Source: Edaphochlamys debaryana (Eukaryota > Chlorophyta > Chlorophyceae > Chlamydomonadales). Taken from it: a stretch of 64,000 nucleotides of DNA. Made by a program: the position numbers and the translations under genes. The stretch's first letter is position 1; every line of letters starts with the position of its first letter. The DNA lies in NCBI GenBank assembly GCA_016858145.1, contig JAEHOE010000001.1, forward strand, positions 496,001-560,000, written 5' to 3'. The notes under the pieces were generated by a model. The model saw only the letters and a list, made by a program, of their open reading frames with translations, made no database searches and had not been told where the DNA came from. Positions 23,672 to 36,000 of the stretch are shown piece by piece.

Positions 23672-26600
23672 TCAGACCGTGACGGCGGCCTGGGGTGCGG
23701 TCAGCTGGCCCCCCTTGGCGGCCGGGACGCAGCCCGCGGCACCGCCTCCGCTGCTGCCGGCGCCGCCCGCCAGCAGGGCCTTGATCTTGTGGTAGCGCAC
23801 ATACACGCACCTGTGACCAGGCAGGCGGGACGGTAGTGTCAGTCTAAGGAGGGAGGAAGGGAGGCGCACCCAGAACTCAACAACGCCGCAAAGCAACAGC
23901 AGTGCGCCATTGCCCCTCAAGCCCCCTAGCCGACCCACCTGAGGGGCTCCTTGAGCTCGGGCGTGAGCGGCTTGCCCGCCACCGCCTGGTACGCCGCTGC
24001 CACCTCCTTGAGCTGCCGCTTGAGCCGCTCCTTCTCCAGGCCCAGCGCCACGGGCGCCAGCGAGCGGATGGGCACGCGGTGCGCCGCCGCCGCCGCATCC
24101 GACGCCGGAAGCTCCCGCACTGCCAGCGCGCGGGTGGGCGTGATGGACACGGAGAGGTGGCCGGCGACGCCCAGCTCAATCCAGCCGGCAGGGGAGGACG
24201 GAGGCGAGGCAGGCCCCGCGCCGCCCGAGCTGCCGCCCATGGTCTGGCGGCGCCGCTGCGCGCCGCCACCCGAGGAGCCGCGCGCGCCGCCGCCCGAGCT
24301 GCGGTCTTCGGAGCGCTGCTGCTGCTGCAGAGCCGCGGGGCCGTTGGGCTGGAGCTGGCGGGCGTTGGCGGCGTGCTGAGAGGGCGAGTTGGGCTGGCTC
24401 TGGTGGTGGTGGGACGAGGGCGAGGGCAGGCCGGGGTCGTGCTCCTCGCCGCCCATGGTCATGCGCCGCTGCGCGCGGGGCGTGGTGGTGGGGGTGGGCG
24501 CGTCGGGGCCGGAGGCGGTGGAGAGGCGGCTCAGCGCACGCCGAGCGCCCACGGGCAGGCCCTTGTGGTGCTGGTGCTGGTGGCTCTGCTCCGGGCCGGC
24601 GGGGTGCTGCGCGCCGCCCTCTGTGGGGCGCGCGGAGCGGTGGTGGCGCGAGGCGGCCACGTTGGCGTCCTGCGCCGAGCTCAGCAGCACCGCCTGCTCC
24701 AGCAGCATGCCCGCCACCTCGGCGGCCGCCAGGGGCTGCAGGTGGTGCGGCACCTCGCCCGAGCCCAGGCCGTCGAATGCGCCGAAGCCCGGCTTGATGC
24801 CGGTGCCGGGCTGGGCAGACACCACCACAAACACGCCGCCCGCGGCGACCTCGCGCTTCGCCAGCTCCGCCAGCTCCGCCAGCGCAGCGGCAGCTGCGCC
24901 CCGCTGCGAGGCGTCGGCCTTGCCGTCACCGGCGCTGGTGTGGGCATCATGGTCCGGAGGCGGCGGGACGAGCACGGCGCCAGGGCTGTACGGCATGTCG
25001 GTGCACGAGCCGGGCTTGGCGGCGGCGGGGCCGAAGTGCTCGTTGGCGGCGAGGGCACGGGGCGAGGCCAAGGTCGAGTCGGAGGCGAAGGCCCCCGACA
25101 GGGAGGCGGCCCCCACGACGGTGCAGAAGCTGGAGTGGGAGGCGCCGCCGAAGCTGGTGCCGGCGAAGCTGGGGGTCGAGGCCAGGCTGGCGCAGTCGTC
25201 ATCGGTGCACATGGAGAGATCCTTGTACGGCGCTGCGGCGCTAGCCATCGGCTCGTCCATGTCCTCGTCGTCGCCAAATAGCGACGACGTGATGCCGTAC
25301 ACCATGCCGTCAAGCTGCGCCATGAAGTCCGCGTCCTGCAGGCACGGCTCCTCGTACGGCATGCCGTGCTCGTCGTACATGGCGGCCTCGCCCGCAGCGT
25401 GGTGGCCGTGCGGCAGCGGCGGGTGCGGGTAGCCGCCGCCGCTGCTGGTGGGGCGCGAGCAGGAGGGCGAGCCGGGCCGCTCAACCAGGCCAGCGCCGCC
25501 GCCGCTGCTGCCGTGCCGCACAACCTCGTCGGCGGCGGGCCAAGAAGCCACCACGCTCTGCTCCATCTCGCCCTCCGTCATGATCACGCACGGGCCCTGC
25601 TGGGCCTCCTCGCCCTCGGCCTCGGCCTCCGAGCCGAGCATCTCGGCCGCGGCCTCGCACAGCGCCTGGGGTGTGACGACCGGCACGTTGGCTGCGAGCG
25701 TGGGGTTGAAGACGTGCAGCGCGTTGGAGACGAGCGTGGCGACCGTCTCCTCGGCCAGGCGCAGCTCGGCGGGGCCGGCGGCCAGCGCGGCCGGGAAGAG
25801 GATGGGCGCAAAGGCCACGGCCACCTGCAGCAGCTGCTGGTCGAAGCGGCGCTGGCGGAAGCAATACTGCTGCAGGAACAGCAGCAGCGGCTTGAGCGTG
25901 CCCAGCGTGATGTGGCACACCTGGTGTGAGGAGGGAGGGAGGGAGGGAGGGCAGAGGGCAGGCAGGTTGAGGCGCGGAGGGCTGGGGCTTGCGGTGGCGG
26001 CAGAGCAGGGTAAACCAGGTAGGTGGGCGAAGTAGGCATCCCACGGAAAGGTGTTCCCTCTGTGTGACGGCCCTGGCCGTGCCCCCCGTGTGCCGGCACT
26101 CCCCTCCACCCGCTCCCTCCGGCCCGGCCCACCAGGGCGATGGCGTCGTTGAGGGAGGCGATGCGCTCCTCGATGCTGCCCTCATCCTTGCAGGCGGACA
26201 GCAGCTCGACCTGCTGGTCCCAGTTCAGCAGCGGGTCCGGCAGCTCCTCCAGCCAGCGCTTGAGGAGGCTGCCGACCTGCACACGGAGGGGAGGGGTGAG
26301 GAGGGGTATTGGCACGGGCGAGACGGGCTCGTAAGGGCATGTCAGCTGGGATGAGTTTGCACCTACCACGGTCGGGTGTGCGCTGTCCAAGAGGGTTGTG
26401 AGTGGTAGGCCGCTGTCGATGGCTCCCTTGAGCTGAGATGTGGCAGCGCACTTGGGAGCGTCAGCAAACGCGTCCGGCACATGCAAGGCTCGGGAGGCGA
26501 GATGCCGGAGAAGGTCCGCGAGGATAGGCGGGACCTCGACTTGCGACCTCTCGCATAGCACCTGTGATGCAGAGAAGCGCGGTCAGCATTTTGCTAGCCC

Positions 26601-26706
26601 CCGTTGGCCTGCTACGGCGCATCGTCTGTAGTGCGACGATTCCCCGCACCTTGAGCGCGACGCCAAAGGTCGGCCCGCACTCCGAGAGCATCCGTGTCGT
26701 GCACAT
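23672..26706 (-). CDS. RhoGAP-like protein with FAM13-type C-terminal motif, probably GAP-inactive
   Basis: Five exons (26706-26650, 26561-26367, 26276-26133, 25920-23939, 23810-23672) give 838 residues. Residues ~14-200 follow the RhoGAP fold: FGVALKVLCERSQVEVPPIL, later SLLKRWLEELPDPLL, then QVAVAFAPILFP. Known RhoGAPs carry an arginine finger in a GLFR-type motif. Here the aligned stretch reads DAFADAP, so the Arg is Ala52. The conserved Arg after the Lys of the helix is Glu94, while Lys90 is kept, and the usual Asn is Gln164. The middle ~500 residues are low-complexity Ser/Gly/His/Gln-rich, encoded by one 2-kb exon. The end (LKRQLKEVAAAYQAVAGKPL...LKEPLRCVYVRYHKIKALL) matches the C-terminal motif of FAM13-type RhoGAPs. 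The likely role is a scaffold or effector of a Rho/Rop-type GTPase rather than a GAP. The start Met leaves little room before the domain, so an upstream exon is possible. Confidence 0.72.
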
Positions 26707-27236
26707 TTCTAGTTTCGTTGCAGGAGCAAGGGTGTGTGCTCCGGGAGAGAGGAGAGGGGAAGGAATTCGGGGTGGTTTGCCGAAAAGGCGTGGAGGCGAC
26801 CCAACAGAACAGGGTCGCGCTAGCTATGTGGCTGGTAGGCAAGGCACTGAGCCCGCTGGGGGATAAGCGACACGAGGGCGTCGGCGGTGACACGACTCCG
26901 GTGCTACAGGAACTGGCGCCGTACGCCGGCTCATTCTTTGCAAAGACACGACACGCCGAGAGAACGCAAGTGTGTGTGGGCGCTGGCCAAGGATGGGATA
27001 GGCCTGGAGTCCAATACGTGCGGGGGTGTAGCGCGCCCTTGTCATACAAGCGCCTGGCTGCGAGACATCTTCGCCCGGCCCGACCCCGACGCGCTACCTC
27101 CCAACCTCCCACGACGCCGCGACGACAAGTACATTTCGTAGGCGACCTCCACCCCCATCTTCGGGAATAAGGGTACACTGTGAGCGCGGTTTGGCCTGGA
27201 ACGAGCTTCGACTCGCAGTGGCCTGACCCGTCCTGA

Positions 27237-27325
27237 CCCCAGGCTGCTGTCCCCAGTCCCCAGGCTGGTCTGTCCCCAGGCTGCTGTCCCCAGGCTGCTG
27301 TCCCCAGTCCCCAGCCTGGGGACAG
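27237..27325. repeat. Imperfect tandem repeat of CCCCAGGCTGCTGT-type units
   Basis: Roughly six units built from CCCCAGGCTGCTGT and CCCCAGT are arranged head to tail over 89 bp. The last part (CCCCAGCCTGGGGAC) also forms a short inverted repeat. It lies between genes. Confidence 0.75.
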
Positions 27326-27740
27326 CAAAGCGTGCCCCCTGCGTGCCCCTCCAACACCCCTCTACCGTCACTCTGAGCCGGACGGCCGCTCATCACCCCC
27401 TTCTCGCCACCCCACCCCCATCGCAGCTAGTGACTGGAGGCTGCACCCTTGACAGCTCATGGTGTTGACATGCTTCTTGCCACGTTCGCGTCAAACCCCG
27501 CTGCGTGCCCCTGGTGGCGCATGTGTATCCCAATGCACTCTTATCTTCCGGCACGCATTTCTCACAGCTTGGCACAGTTGGGGCCTCGCGGCCAGCGCAG
27601 GGCCAGCAGGCTGTGTCCGGGAGGGTACCCCTGGCGTCCCACAACCAAGCGCTTCGCTTCGTTCATGTTCTTCTAACCTCTGGGTCGCTGTGGTCAATCG
27701 CACAACCTTTCAACCGCCGAACGGCTCTGCGCGCCGTATG

Positions 27741-27752
27741 TTACAAGTTACA
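27741..27752 (-). terminator. Two overlapping-range TGTAA polyadenylation signals of glycosyltransferase 1
   Basis: Two TGTAA motifs on the minus strand (27752-27748 and 27745-27741) lie about 120 nt after the stop codon of the glycosyltransferase, a usual distance for this signal in volvocine algae. Confidence 0.5.
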
Positions 27753-27871
27753 CCACGGCAGGCTCATGGTGGACCGTCACCGTGCCCCCCTTGCACTCGA
27801 GCTTCGACTCCTGGTCTGCTTCAGACCTGCCCCGCGTAGTGCCCACTAGCCGCCCCTACCACCCCTGGCCC

Positions 27872-30800
27872 CTACATGAGCTTCGCTGACTCGAACGCCC
27901 CTCGGCGCCTGAGTGGCCTCCACTCCTCCACCTCAGCCCCCGGCTCCTCCAGCTCCCCCTGCACGTTCCGCCCCTCAACCTCCTCTCCAGCCTGCCCAAG
28001 CAGCCCCCTGTCCGGCCCCTCGACCCGCTTGCTCCCACCCCCGCCCCACCAGCGCTCCCACCACGTCCTCCCCTCCTCCTGCTCCACCAGCCGCCTCGCC
28101 CTCGCCCGTGCCCTCGCCCTCGCCGCTGCCTTCTTCACCTCCGCCTCCACCTTACCCCCTTCCCCCTGCCCCGTACTGCTAGCCGTCCCGTTGACCAGTG
28201 CCGTCACGGCGGCAATGTCCAGGTCCCGCTGGCCCATGAACTCCAGCCACTTGTGCGTGGCGTCATGGGAGGCCACGTTGGCGTACAGGTAGGCGGCCGA
28301 CTGCAGGAAGTTCTGGAAGTGCCGCCCGCGGCCGTGGTGCGCGACGGCGTTCTTGATCAGCCCCCTGGGCAGCGGGGGGGCAGAAGGCAAGGGGAGGTTG
28401 GGGGCGTGGCGGAGGTAGGGCGTGTACGGCCGCGGGATTCGCGTCGACTGGAACCGAAAGGGGCTGCTCCGGCTGCCAGAAGCGGCAGCCACGGACGGGC
28501 GTCAGGGCGGGCAGTGAAACACACCCCTGCACCCGCGCGCTCCCCCTTTCTCCCCGCTACCAGCCCTCCTTGCCTCCGCCGCGGCCCGCCCCTCGCCCCT
28601 TACCTGCACTTCCAGTCGCACTTGCCCTTGAGCAGCACCATGAGCGGGTCGTGCAGTGCCCACTTGCCCGCCTCGCTGCTGAACAGCACCGCGTTGCCGT
28701 CGTAGCGCGCCAGGGTGGTGGCCCCGGGGTCCGTGAAGGCGTAGCCCTGCTCCCACAGGCACGCGGTCAGCAGCGCGTCGCCGCCCGGGGCGCCGAAGTG
28801 GCGCACGATGCAGCCCTGCGTGGTGGAGCGCAGCGGGGCAGCTTGCAGGGTTTCGTGCGGTGGGGCATGTGCGGGACAGGCTGAGGCCGAACGTGCTTCG
28901 GGCAGTGGGGCGCGACCCTGATTCCACCCGACCCACATCACCCCCGCTTGCCTGCATCGTCTCCACCGACAGCCGCCTCAGCAGCCCCACCGAGAAGATC
29001 ATGCCCGCGCCCCCGTGCGCCCCCGAGGGCCAGCAGCCCACGCGGGACGTGTTGGTGGGCGGCGGCGAGCAGGCGGCCTCGGGCGTGCAGAAGGGGCAGG
29101 CCACGCGGGGCGCGTAGCGGTACCCGGGCACCGAGTAGCCCATGTCCGCGTAGCGAGTCTGCGGGTGGGAGGTGCAGGGAGGAGGGAGGGACGACGCACA
29201 ACAGCTCGGTTGGGAGCAATGCCGGGGCTTGGGGCCAGTACCGGCACAGGTGCGAGGGCAAGAGCAGGGAGTGTGCGAGCTGCGGTCCGGTGCCCTCGCA
29301 GGAACGGAGCAAACGGAGCACAGGGCCGCCTCTTGTCTAGCTGTCGCCACCCCTGCTGAGGCCTGGGCTTCGCACCTGCGACACGTTGTAGTCCTTGAAG
29401 GCCTCCGTGCCCATGCGCTTGCGGGCCTTGCTGTCCCGCTTGTGCAGCTCCTTGAAGGATCGGGCGCCCGTCAGGAACAGCGCGTAGCTGCGGGAGAGCA
29501 GGAAGCGGGATGGGGCAGAGGCTTTAAGATGGAGGTATCAAGGAGTCTGGGCGCGGTCTGGACAGCCCTCTCTTCACCCCTTGCCACTACCTTGTCCCAC
29601 GGCGCTCCTGCAGAGGCACATCCCCGGAGCTGCCCAACTCCGCCGCGGCCCGCTTCCACACCTCCGCCCCGCCCCGCCCCCGCCCGCCCGCCCCGCCTCA
29701 CCCCTCGACCACCTCCTTGGCGCTAGGGATGGGCACGGGCTCTGGCGCCGCGGCCTGACCCGGCAGCGGCGCGGGGTCCGCGTCCACGGCCATGTGGCAG
29801 GGCAGGCAGCGCGGCGCAAAGAGGTTGGGGTGTCGCGAGCGGTACCACAGGTTGTCTGAGATGGCGAAGGGCAGCTCGGGGTCCAGGTGGGCCAGCAGGT
29901 GCTGCGGGAGGGGGAGGGAGGGAAGTGGGGAGGGGATAAGGAGGTGGGGTCTTGGGGGAGGGAAGCAGGGGAGGGCACAGGCTGGCACAGGGGGATGGAA
30001 CCTGGGACTGGGCAGCGCAAGATGGGGTGGGGCGGCGGGAGAGAGGGTGCGGAGGGCGAAGTGCAGCGGTCTGAGAGGCGGTGATGGGGCGCAGGCAGAA
30101 TGATAACAGGGCGATGCGGGCGGCGCACCTTGACTGCGGGCATGTAGAAGATTGTGTCGTCATCGCCGTACAGCAGCCACTTGTACGTCTCGCCGTACGC
30201 CCTGCAAGGTTTACAGCACAAATTTTAGCTGCGTCTGCAAGGCCCAAGCCCCGCCCAAGCGGACGGAGGGACAGCAGCAAGCCCTCAGCACCACCCCGCC
30301 CAAGCGAACAACGCCGTCCGCCTCTTCCCTTTCACAACCCCGAGGCCGCAGGGACTCAAGGACACCGGCGGGCGTCCCTCTCTGCTTCGCGTTCCCCCTT
30401 TGCACTAGCTCTCCCTGGCCCCGTCCCCCCCTCCCACACATGCCCCCTATCCCCCCGGGTCTCACTCGTGTGCCAGGAAGGGTGCCATGGCGGCCCGCGA
30501 GTCCCCCGCCATGAAGCCGTGGTACTTGGGCCCCAGCGGCCCCGTGCCCTCGTCGGGAAAGAACCCAAACACCTCGCCGTGCGCCTGGGCAGCAGGCGGG
30601 GTACGGGTTCGGGGGGGCGTGAGGAGGGGATGAAGCGTGTCACCGGGCACCTCGCCGCTCCCGGCCAGCGCGCTACCTTCGTCCCACTCCGCGGCCTGAG
30701 TCTGCTCCCGTCCTGCCCATGCTTCCCCCGCCTCTTGCCGCTCCCGTCGGACCCCTCTGACCCCCCCTCCCACCTTGTTCTCCTCGTTGAGCCGCCCCAC

Positions 30801-31337
30801 GTCCACCGTGTTGTTGATCGCCACGAAGGCGCGGATGCCCTTGCGCCAGGAGCGGGTGGCCTGGGCCAGCAGGTAGCGGTCGGGGAAGGAGCCCGTGGCG
30901 AACAGGAAGTCGCCGTCGCTGTACGACGCGGCCGGCAGCTTGTACGGCTTCATCGGGTCGTACGGCAGCTTCTGCTTCTGGGCCTTGAGCAGGAACTCGC
31001 GCAGCGCGAGCTCGCCGTCGTTTGCGACGCGCTCGCGTGTGACGTTGAGCTCGGGCGTGCCTTTGGGCGCCGGGGGAGGGGGGGGCGGGAACGTGCGGAC
31101 CGGGTCGTACGACAGGAGCCACGTCAGGTTCCCGCACGCGGGGTTGACCGATACCTCGACCTTGCCCGCCGCAAAGGCGACGGACCCTCCGGGCGCTCTT
31201 GCGCCGGACTTGGAGAGGCTGGCTTGGGAGGAGGTGGAAGGTGAGGACGAGGGGGAGGAGGACTTGGAGGAGCTCCATGGCCAGCCCGCTGCGCCCGGCA
31301 CCAGCTGCCCGCCGCCGACCGCCAGCGCCAGGAGCAT
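27872..31337 (-). CDS. Fringe-like glycosyltransferase 1 (GT31-type, DDD motif)
   Basis: Eight exons (31337-30774, 30584-30466, 30201-30129, 29901-29702, 29487-29376, 29158-28952, 28815-28604, 28364-27872) give 659 residues. The start at 31337 places a hydrophobic signal sequence (MLLALAVGGGQLVPGAAG) first; the frame is open much further upstream, but that part is polar. A Ser-rich linker follows. The catalytic region has DFLFATGSFPDRY...SWRKGIRAF, the metal-binding DDD motif at 241-243 (YGDDDTIFY), FAISDNLWY, a Cys-rich patch (RCLPCHM, CPFCTPEAAC) and HGGAGMIFS at 404-412. These fit Fringe/DUF604-type inverting glycosyltransferases of family GT31 acting in the Golgi. Donor and acceptor sugars are unknown. 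The C-terminal ~160 residues are unusual: a helical part, then an Arg/Ala run (ARARARARAR) and acidic tail. Intron 6 seems to use a GC donor. Paralogue of the gene at 58874-63052. Confidence 0.8.
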
Positions 31338-32458
31338 CACGGACCGCAGAGCCACCCGCCAGGAGTGGTCCTGCAAGCGGCTTCGGTGGGGGCGGGGGCC
31401 GGGACCGTTACGGCCCCGGCTGGCGGGCGCCCCGCCCGTGCTGCTGGGCAAGCCGGTGAAGGATGGTCCCTGAGAGGCTGCGCAGCTGGGCTCCTGCTTG
31501 CAGTGTGCTTTGCCCCCAAGAGCGGGGCTCAGCGCAGCTGCCTGCGTGTGCATGCTTGGGGCGATGTGTGGCGCTGCCGTGGGGAGTTGGTGGAGGTGTT
31601 CTTCCCGCTGCCAGGCGGCCGGCAGCCCTTGCGTCCGATCAACGTCTTCCACGGTCCCAGTTGCCAGTGGGGTTGGCAGCCGGCGAATGGCGAGGGGCCA
31701 TTGCCAGATGCGCTCGCAGCGTGCGCTGTGCGTGCAAGAACGGCCGCCGCCACATCCGCAGGCGCCACTGGACGACGCGCCGTCGCCTGGGCAGGGGCTG
31801 GGGTCCAGGCAGGCCCCGAAGAATCCCGCTGTGTTGTCAGACAGATGCCTAGGTCCCGGCATCAGTAGGCTGCCAGAGGGCTCCGTTCTAGACCGGGAGC
31901 GCTTACAGCGCCCAACAGTGCTTGCCACCTCCGTTGGTCCCCGACATGCTCGGTCGCAGCCGGGGCGTCACCACTGAGCGGCCCCGTGCGTCGCTGGCGA
32001 CCACAGCGAGGGCGTGATGATTGACGTGTAAGCAGAGCGGCTTGGCCCCTGTTGCCTGGCTGGTCGGCGAGCTGCGGGGGTTAGGTGTTGTGGGTCGATG
32101 GCACCGCCCACCTCGGGCCAGTCCGTAGCGCCTCGCTAACGCTCCAGGTGCTCTAACGTAGCTGCAACCTCCTCATACGTATGCGAGCACTGCAGGCGCG
32201 TCGCGCAGGGTCGCGAAGCGACGCACTGTTATGTATAATCGCGCCTCTCTGTCGTCGCTGTATGGGTCTGCTCGCAAAGTAGATTCGTGTGTACAGTCCT
32301 GCGTCCAGCGAGCAAGCAGCTGGAAGGGGGAGGAGGAATCCCTTGCATGAGGGGTACGGGCAGTTTTCGGGCCAGAGTCGCTCAAACGCCCTTGGCAGCG
32401 CTGCCAAAGCTCAGTCTACTTATCACACACCCTGATACCAGCTCGTGCAATTGCCAAC
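31338..32458. other. Divergent intergenic region between glycosyltransferase 1 and RPA3
   Basis: The two flanking genes are transcribed away from each other, so this 1.1 kb should hold both promoters. The glycosyltransferase frame stays open on the minus strand to 31928 without domain content. No TATA box or known element stands out. Confidence 0.4.
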
Positions 32459-32865
32459 ATGGAGGACCCTTCCCCGCGCGTGAACTTTGAGACCATGCAG
32501 CGCTACCACGGCCGCAAGGTCATTCTGTGCGGCCAGATTACGTCTATAGAGAACGGGTGCGTCCGCCTTCAAACGGCGGACAAGGGCGAGGTGACGGTGA
32601 CGGGGGGATCCGCGCCTTATGAGGGCCGCTTTGTGGAGGTGCTGGGCACGGTCTCGAGCCCCAACACAATTCAGGAGCTGGAGCACGTCAACCTCAACGA
32701 CAACTTCAGTAAGTGAGGGCGCAAGCTGGTGCCGACTTGGCGGGAGCTCGATTCAAAGGGGATTCTTGCTTACACGGCTTTCTGCCTTGCGCAGGCCTCG
32801 AAATGTTCAACGAGCTTGTAAAGCTATCACACAAGGACGCCTACATTGGCATGTTCAGCACGTAG
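32459..32865 (+). CDS. RPA3: Replication protein A 14-kDa subunit (RPA3)
   Basis: Two exons (32459-32708 and 32795-32865) encode 106 residues, the usual length of RPA3. The protein is a single OB fold: MQRYHGRKVILCGQITSIEN, VRLQTADKGEVTVTG, YEGRFVEVLGTVSSPNTIQE, then the C-terminal helix MFNELVKLSHKDAYIGMF that forms the RPA trimer core. It acts in the nucleus with RPA70 and RPA32, binding single-stranded DNA in replication and repair. The donor A|GTAAGT splits a Ser codon in the loop between strand and helix. It is convergent with the epimerase gene, whose stop lies 226 nt downstream. No odd features. Confidence 0.95.
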
Positions 32866-33090
32866 ACAGCCCGCTCTGGGCGCGCAGCATGGCCCAGCAC
32901 GCCACCTCAACCGGTGGAAAGCAAAACTGGCGGCCGTGGCAGGCCTCGCCGGAGCTAACTCGGCGTGGCATTTGGGCTCGGCTGCCTCAGGCCCCCACTG
33001 ACTTGACTCCCGACTCCAGGCGAGCGTGTGGACTTGTGGTGGCCGGGCATCCAGCGGAGCCCGGCCGCCCCCCGACTTGAGGGTGTGACT

Positions 33091-36000
33091 TTACTTGGAG
33101 ACGTCGACGACGCTGAAGCTGACGGACGCGGTCCAGGACTGGCCGGGGCCGACCTTGGCGGCCGAGCCGAACCTGGGGTGGGGTTGGGTGAGGCGGGGTA
33201 GCGGGTAGGAGTGGCTTGGATGTGGGCAGTGTGTATGGGGGACCGAACGGGCGATGGTATGTATGCAGGCAGGTGCAGCACCCAAATGGTGCTTGTTGAG
33301 CCCAGTGGCTCTGGAGGGCATGGTGGCCGCTCCGACGGGTGTGTAACTCTCGAGTGGACCGTGACCTGAACCTAGCCTTTGCAGCAAGCCCCGTGGGAAA
33401 GCGCGAGCACTCACTTGGCGTTCTCGACGCAGCAGAAGGACTGGTAGCAGTCCTGCGGGCGACAAGACGTAGGGGCAGGGCTCAGCGGCGCCGCAGCAAT
33501 GCACCCAAGGCAGCGTCAGGAGCTGACGGGGCCCAGCGGTACATGCCGTAGAATGCACGGCCACGCAAGTCACCGCCACAGCTGCGCCCAGTCCTTGTCG
33601 AGCTTCAACATCCGGGCCAGCCCCCGCTCCCCCGCCCCACCTTCATGGTGTGCCAGGGGTTCCACACCACGGTGTCCTCCCAGCCGCTGGAGTCCAGCGC
33701 CACGGCGGCGCCGGTGCCCACCTCCAGCTCCACGTGGTTGGGGGAGTTGAGGTAGACTGCGGCGGGGGGAGGAGGAAAGGGACGGGGTTGAGGCAGGGAA
33801 AGGTCGGGACCAGAGTCGCAACCTGGGTGTTTGCCCGTGAAGCGTGCCTCTGAGGCCCTGCTCATACCCAGGCCACCGGCTGCCTGGGCAGCCCGCACCC
33901 ACCCGAGTCCGTGTAGCCGGTGAAGTCCACCTGCGGAGGCGCACACAAGGGAATAGGAGTAACAGTTCCGACCAGGTGAGCAGCAGGTGTTCTCTTAGCT
34001 TACACAGAACCACGGGAGTCGCAGGCCCGCGCGGTGCAACCTGGCATTTTGGAGCTGCCAGACCCGATCAGCCCCCTCCTCCTCTGCAGCTCTGCTCGCC
34101 CCCTGCCGTCTCCACACACCCCCAAACCCCTTCTCACCGCGTCGCGGTCCTCGACCTTGTCCTCCGGGTTCTTGGGGTCCTTGGCCTTGCACAGGTACTT
34201 GAGGCCTGGGGTGACAATCGCACCAGAGAGGGGGTGAAGACCAGGTGACGGAGCACTTTGGAGGTGCGCTCGGGTGCACGGGCAACACCCTGCCGGTGCC
34301 CGGCCCATGTCTTTGATTCGCCAGCATGCCACGTGCCCCCCCCCCCGGTGCGGCGGCCCCCAGGCTACAGCAACCCCCAGGCCCCACCCTTGAGGCCGGT
34401 GACCTTGGCCTTGTCGATGGACAGCACCTCAATGTAGGTGTGCAGGGCAGCGGTGAAGTCGAAGGGCCTGGGCAGGCACGGACCATGGACACGAGGTAAG
34501 CCATCGAGTCCGGCCGTCCGCCGCCCGCCGCCCGCACATGACACGCTGTGGCTGCCCCGCGCTCTCTGCCTGCACCTTGGTAGGTGCATCCCCGCGCTTC
34601 CCCTGCGCGTTCCCCCACCCAGACTGCAGCCTCACTTGTCGTCGGTGTTGATGACGCGCAGCTGGCAGTTGAGCTGCTCGCCGTGCAGGGACACCTGGCG
34701 AAGCGCGAGGCAGGGGCGAAGGGAGCGGGGCCGACGTGTTTAGGCGACTGGCTATGCTGCGCTGCGCGTGCACTGCTGCCGGGCCTGGGCCCGGGAGGCC
34801 TCACGAGGGGAGGGACGCCGACCACCTGCACGCCTGTTCCCAGGGCGCGTAGGGGCGCACCGCACACCGCACACGCACCGTGTACACGGCCTTGAACTTG
34901 TGGGGCCACATCTTGGTGGTGTAGTCGCTCTCGGTGAGCACCACCTCCACGGTGGGGTCCTGGCAGGGGCGGCAGCGGCAAGCGGGGGAAAGGGCTTGGT
35001 GACGGCATGGCGGTATGCGCTTGAAGAGGACAGATGCACAGGCGCGGTGCTGGTGGGAGCCCTTAAAACGATGGAGAGCTCTCTTTTGTCAGCGCACAGC
35101 GCGCACAACAGTATGGCGGCACGCCGGAGGGAGGCGCCGCTGGACACTCGCCACAGTCGCCAGCACCCAGAACACCCGACGCAGTTCATGAGGCCGTGAG
35201 GGCTAGGTGGAGGATGACGAACCCAACCGCCCCAAACGTCCGCGATATGGTGCCCAGTCCGCCTCACCCGCTCGTCCGGGTTGGGGTCCGCGGCGGTCGC
35301 CGACACGGCCCAGTCCAGGTTGCGCGCGAAGCCGTGCTGCTGCATGGCGCCGGGGCCGAACTGCGGACAGGGGGGGGGGAGACACAGAGGGGCACACCAT
35401 GAGGCGCGGCCCGCTGCGCACCCTGGCTTCGGGGCTTGCCCGTGCAAGCATGGACCTGGATCCCCATCCCCATGCGCGTGCCCTCTAAGGCTCTCGACTG
35501 CCCAGGGCAACCGTTCTAGCAGTGCAGCCCGCGTCCGCAGCCCGCAGTCCACAGCCCGCAGTCCGCACCTGCGGGAAGCAGTGCGGCACGCCGCCCGAGA
35601 TGGGCTTGGACTTGTCGAACACGGCATCCGGGCGGACGTACAGGATCTCGTCACCGCTGGGCTGCTTCCACGAGGTCACGCAGGCGCCAAACAGGTACAT
35701 CTGAGCGACAGGGGCGGCGAGAGAGCAACAGGGCGGGTGAGGTCAGCGGGAAACGGGGAGCCGGGGTCGGGGACCTGCCTGCCCTATCAGTCCGTGTGGG
35801 ACGCAGGCGCTGCTTCTGACAGGATGGGATGGGGTGGATTACTACTGCAGTTTGGTGGAACTACGGTGTTGTGCGAGCTGCAGTGCTGACGTCTTGTGCC
35901 CCATGTGCGGCTGCCCCGGGCCCCCCGCCTGCGGACCTCGGCGGAGGAGCCGCACGCGTGCTTCAGGGCGACCACGGTGGAGCCGCTCTTGCCCTCCTTG

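Larger units (their letters stand above)
26707..27871. other. Intergenic stretch between RhoGAP-like start and glycosyltransferase 1 stop
   Basis: Contains the promoter side of the RhoGAP-like gene, a GC-rich tandem repeat (27237-27325) and poly(A)-type signals for the glycosyltransferase. No gene is visible. Confidence 0.4.

Noticed and set aside
23902..25281. 459-codon plus-strand frame opposite the RhoGAP-like gene
   Set aside because: It is antisense to a 2-kb coding exon with strong GC3 bias, which creates long open frames on the other strand. Its composition (runs of Arg, Gly, Ala) has no domain, while the minus strand shows RhoGAP/FAM13 motifs.
30462..31928. Longer N-terminus of glycosyltransferase 1 starting at 31928
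   Set aside because: The extra ~197 residues are polar, without homology to the paralogue, and would bury the signal sequence. The Met at 31337 directly heads the hydrophobic segment.
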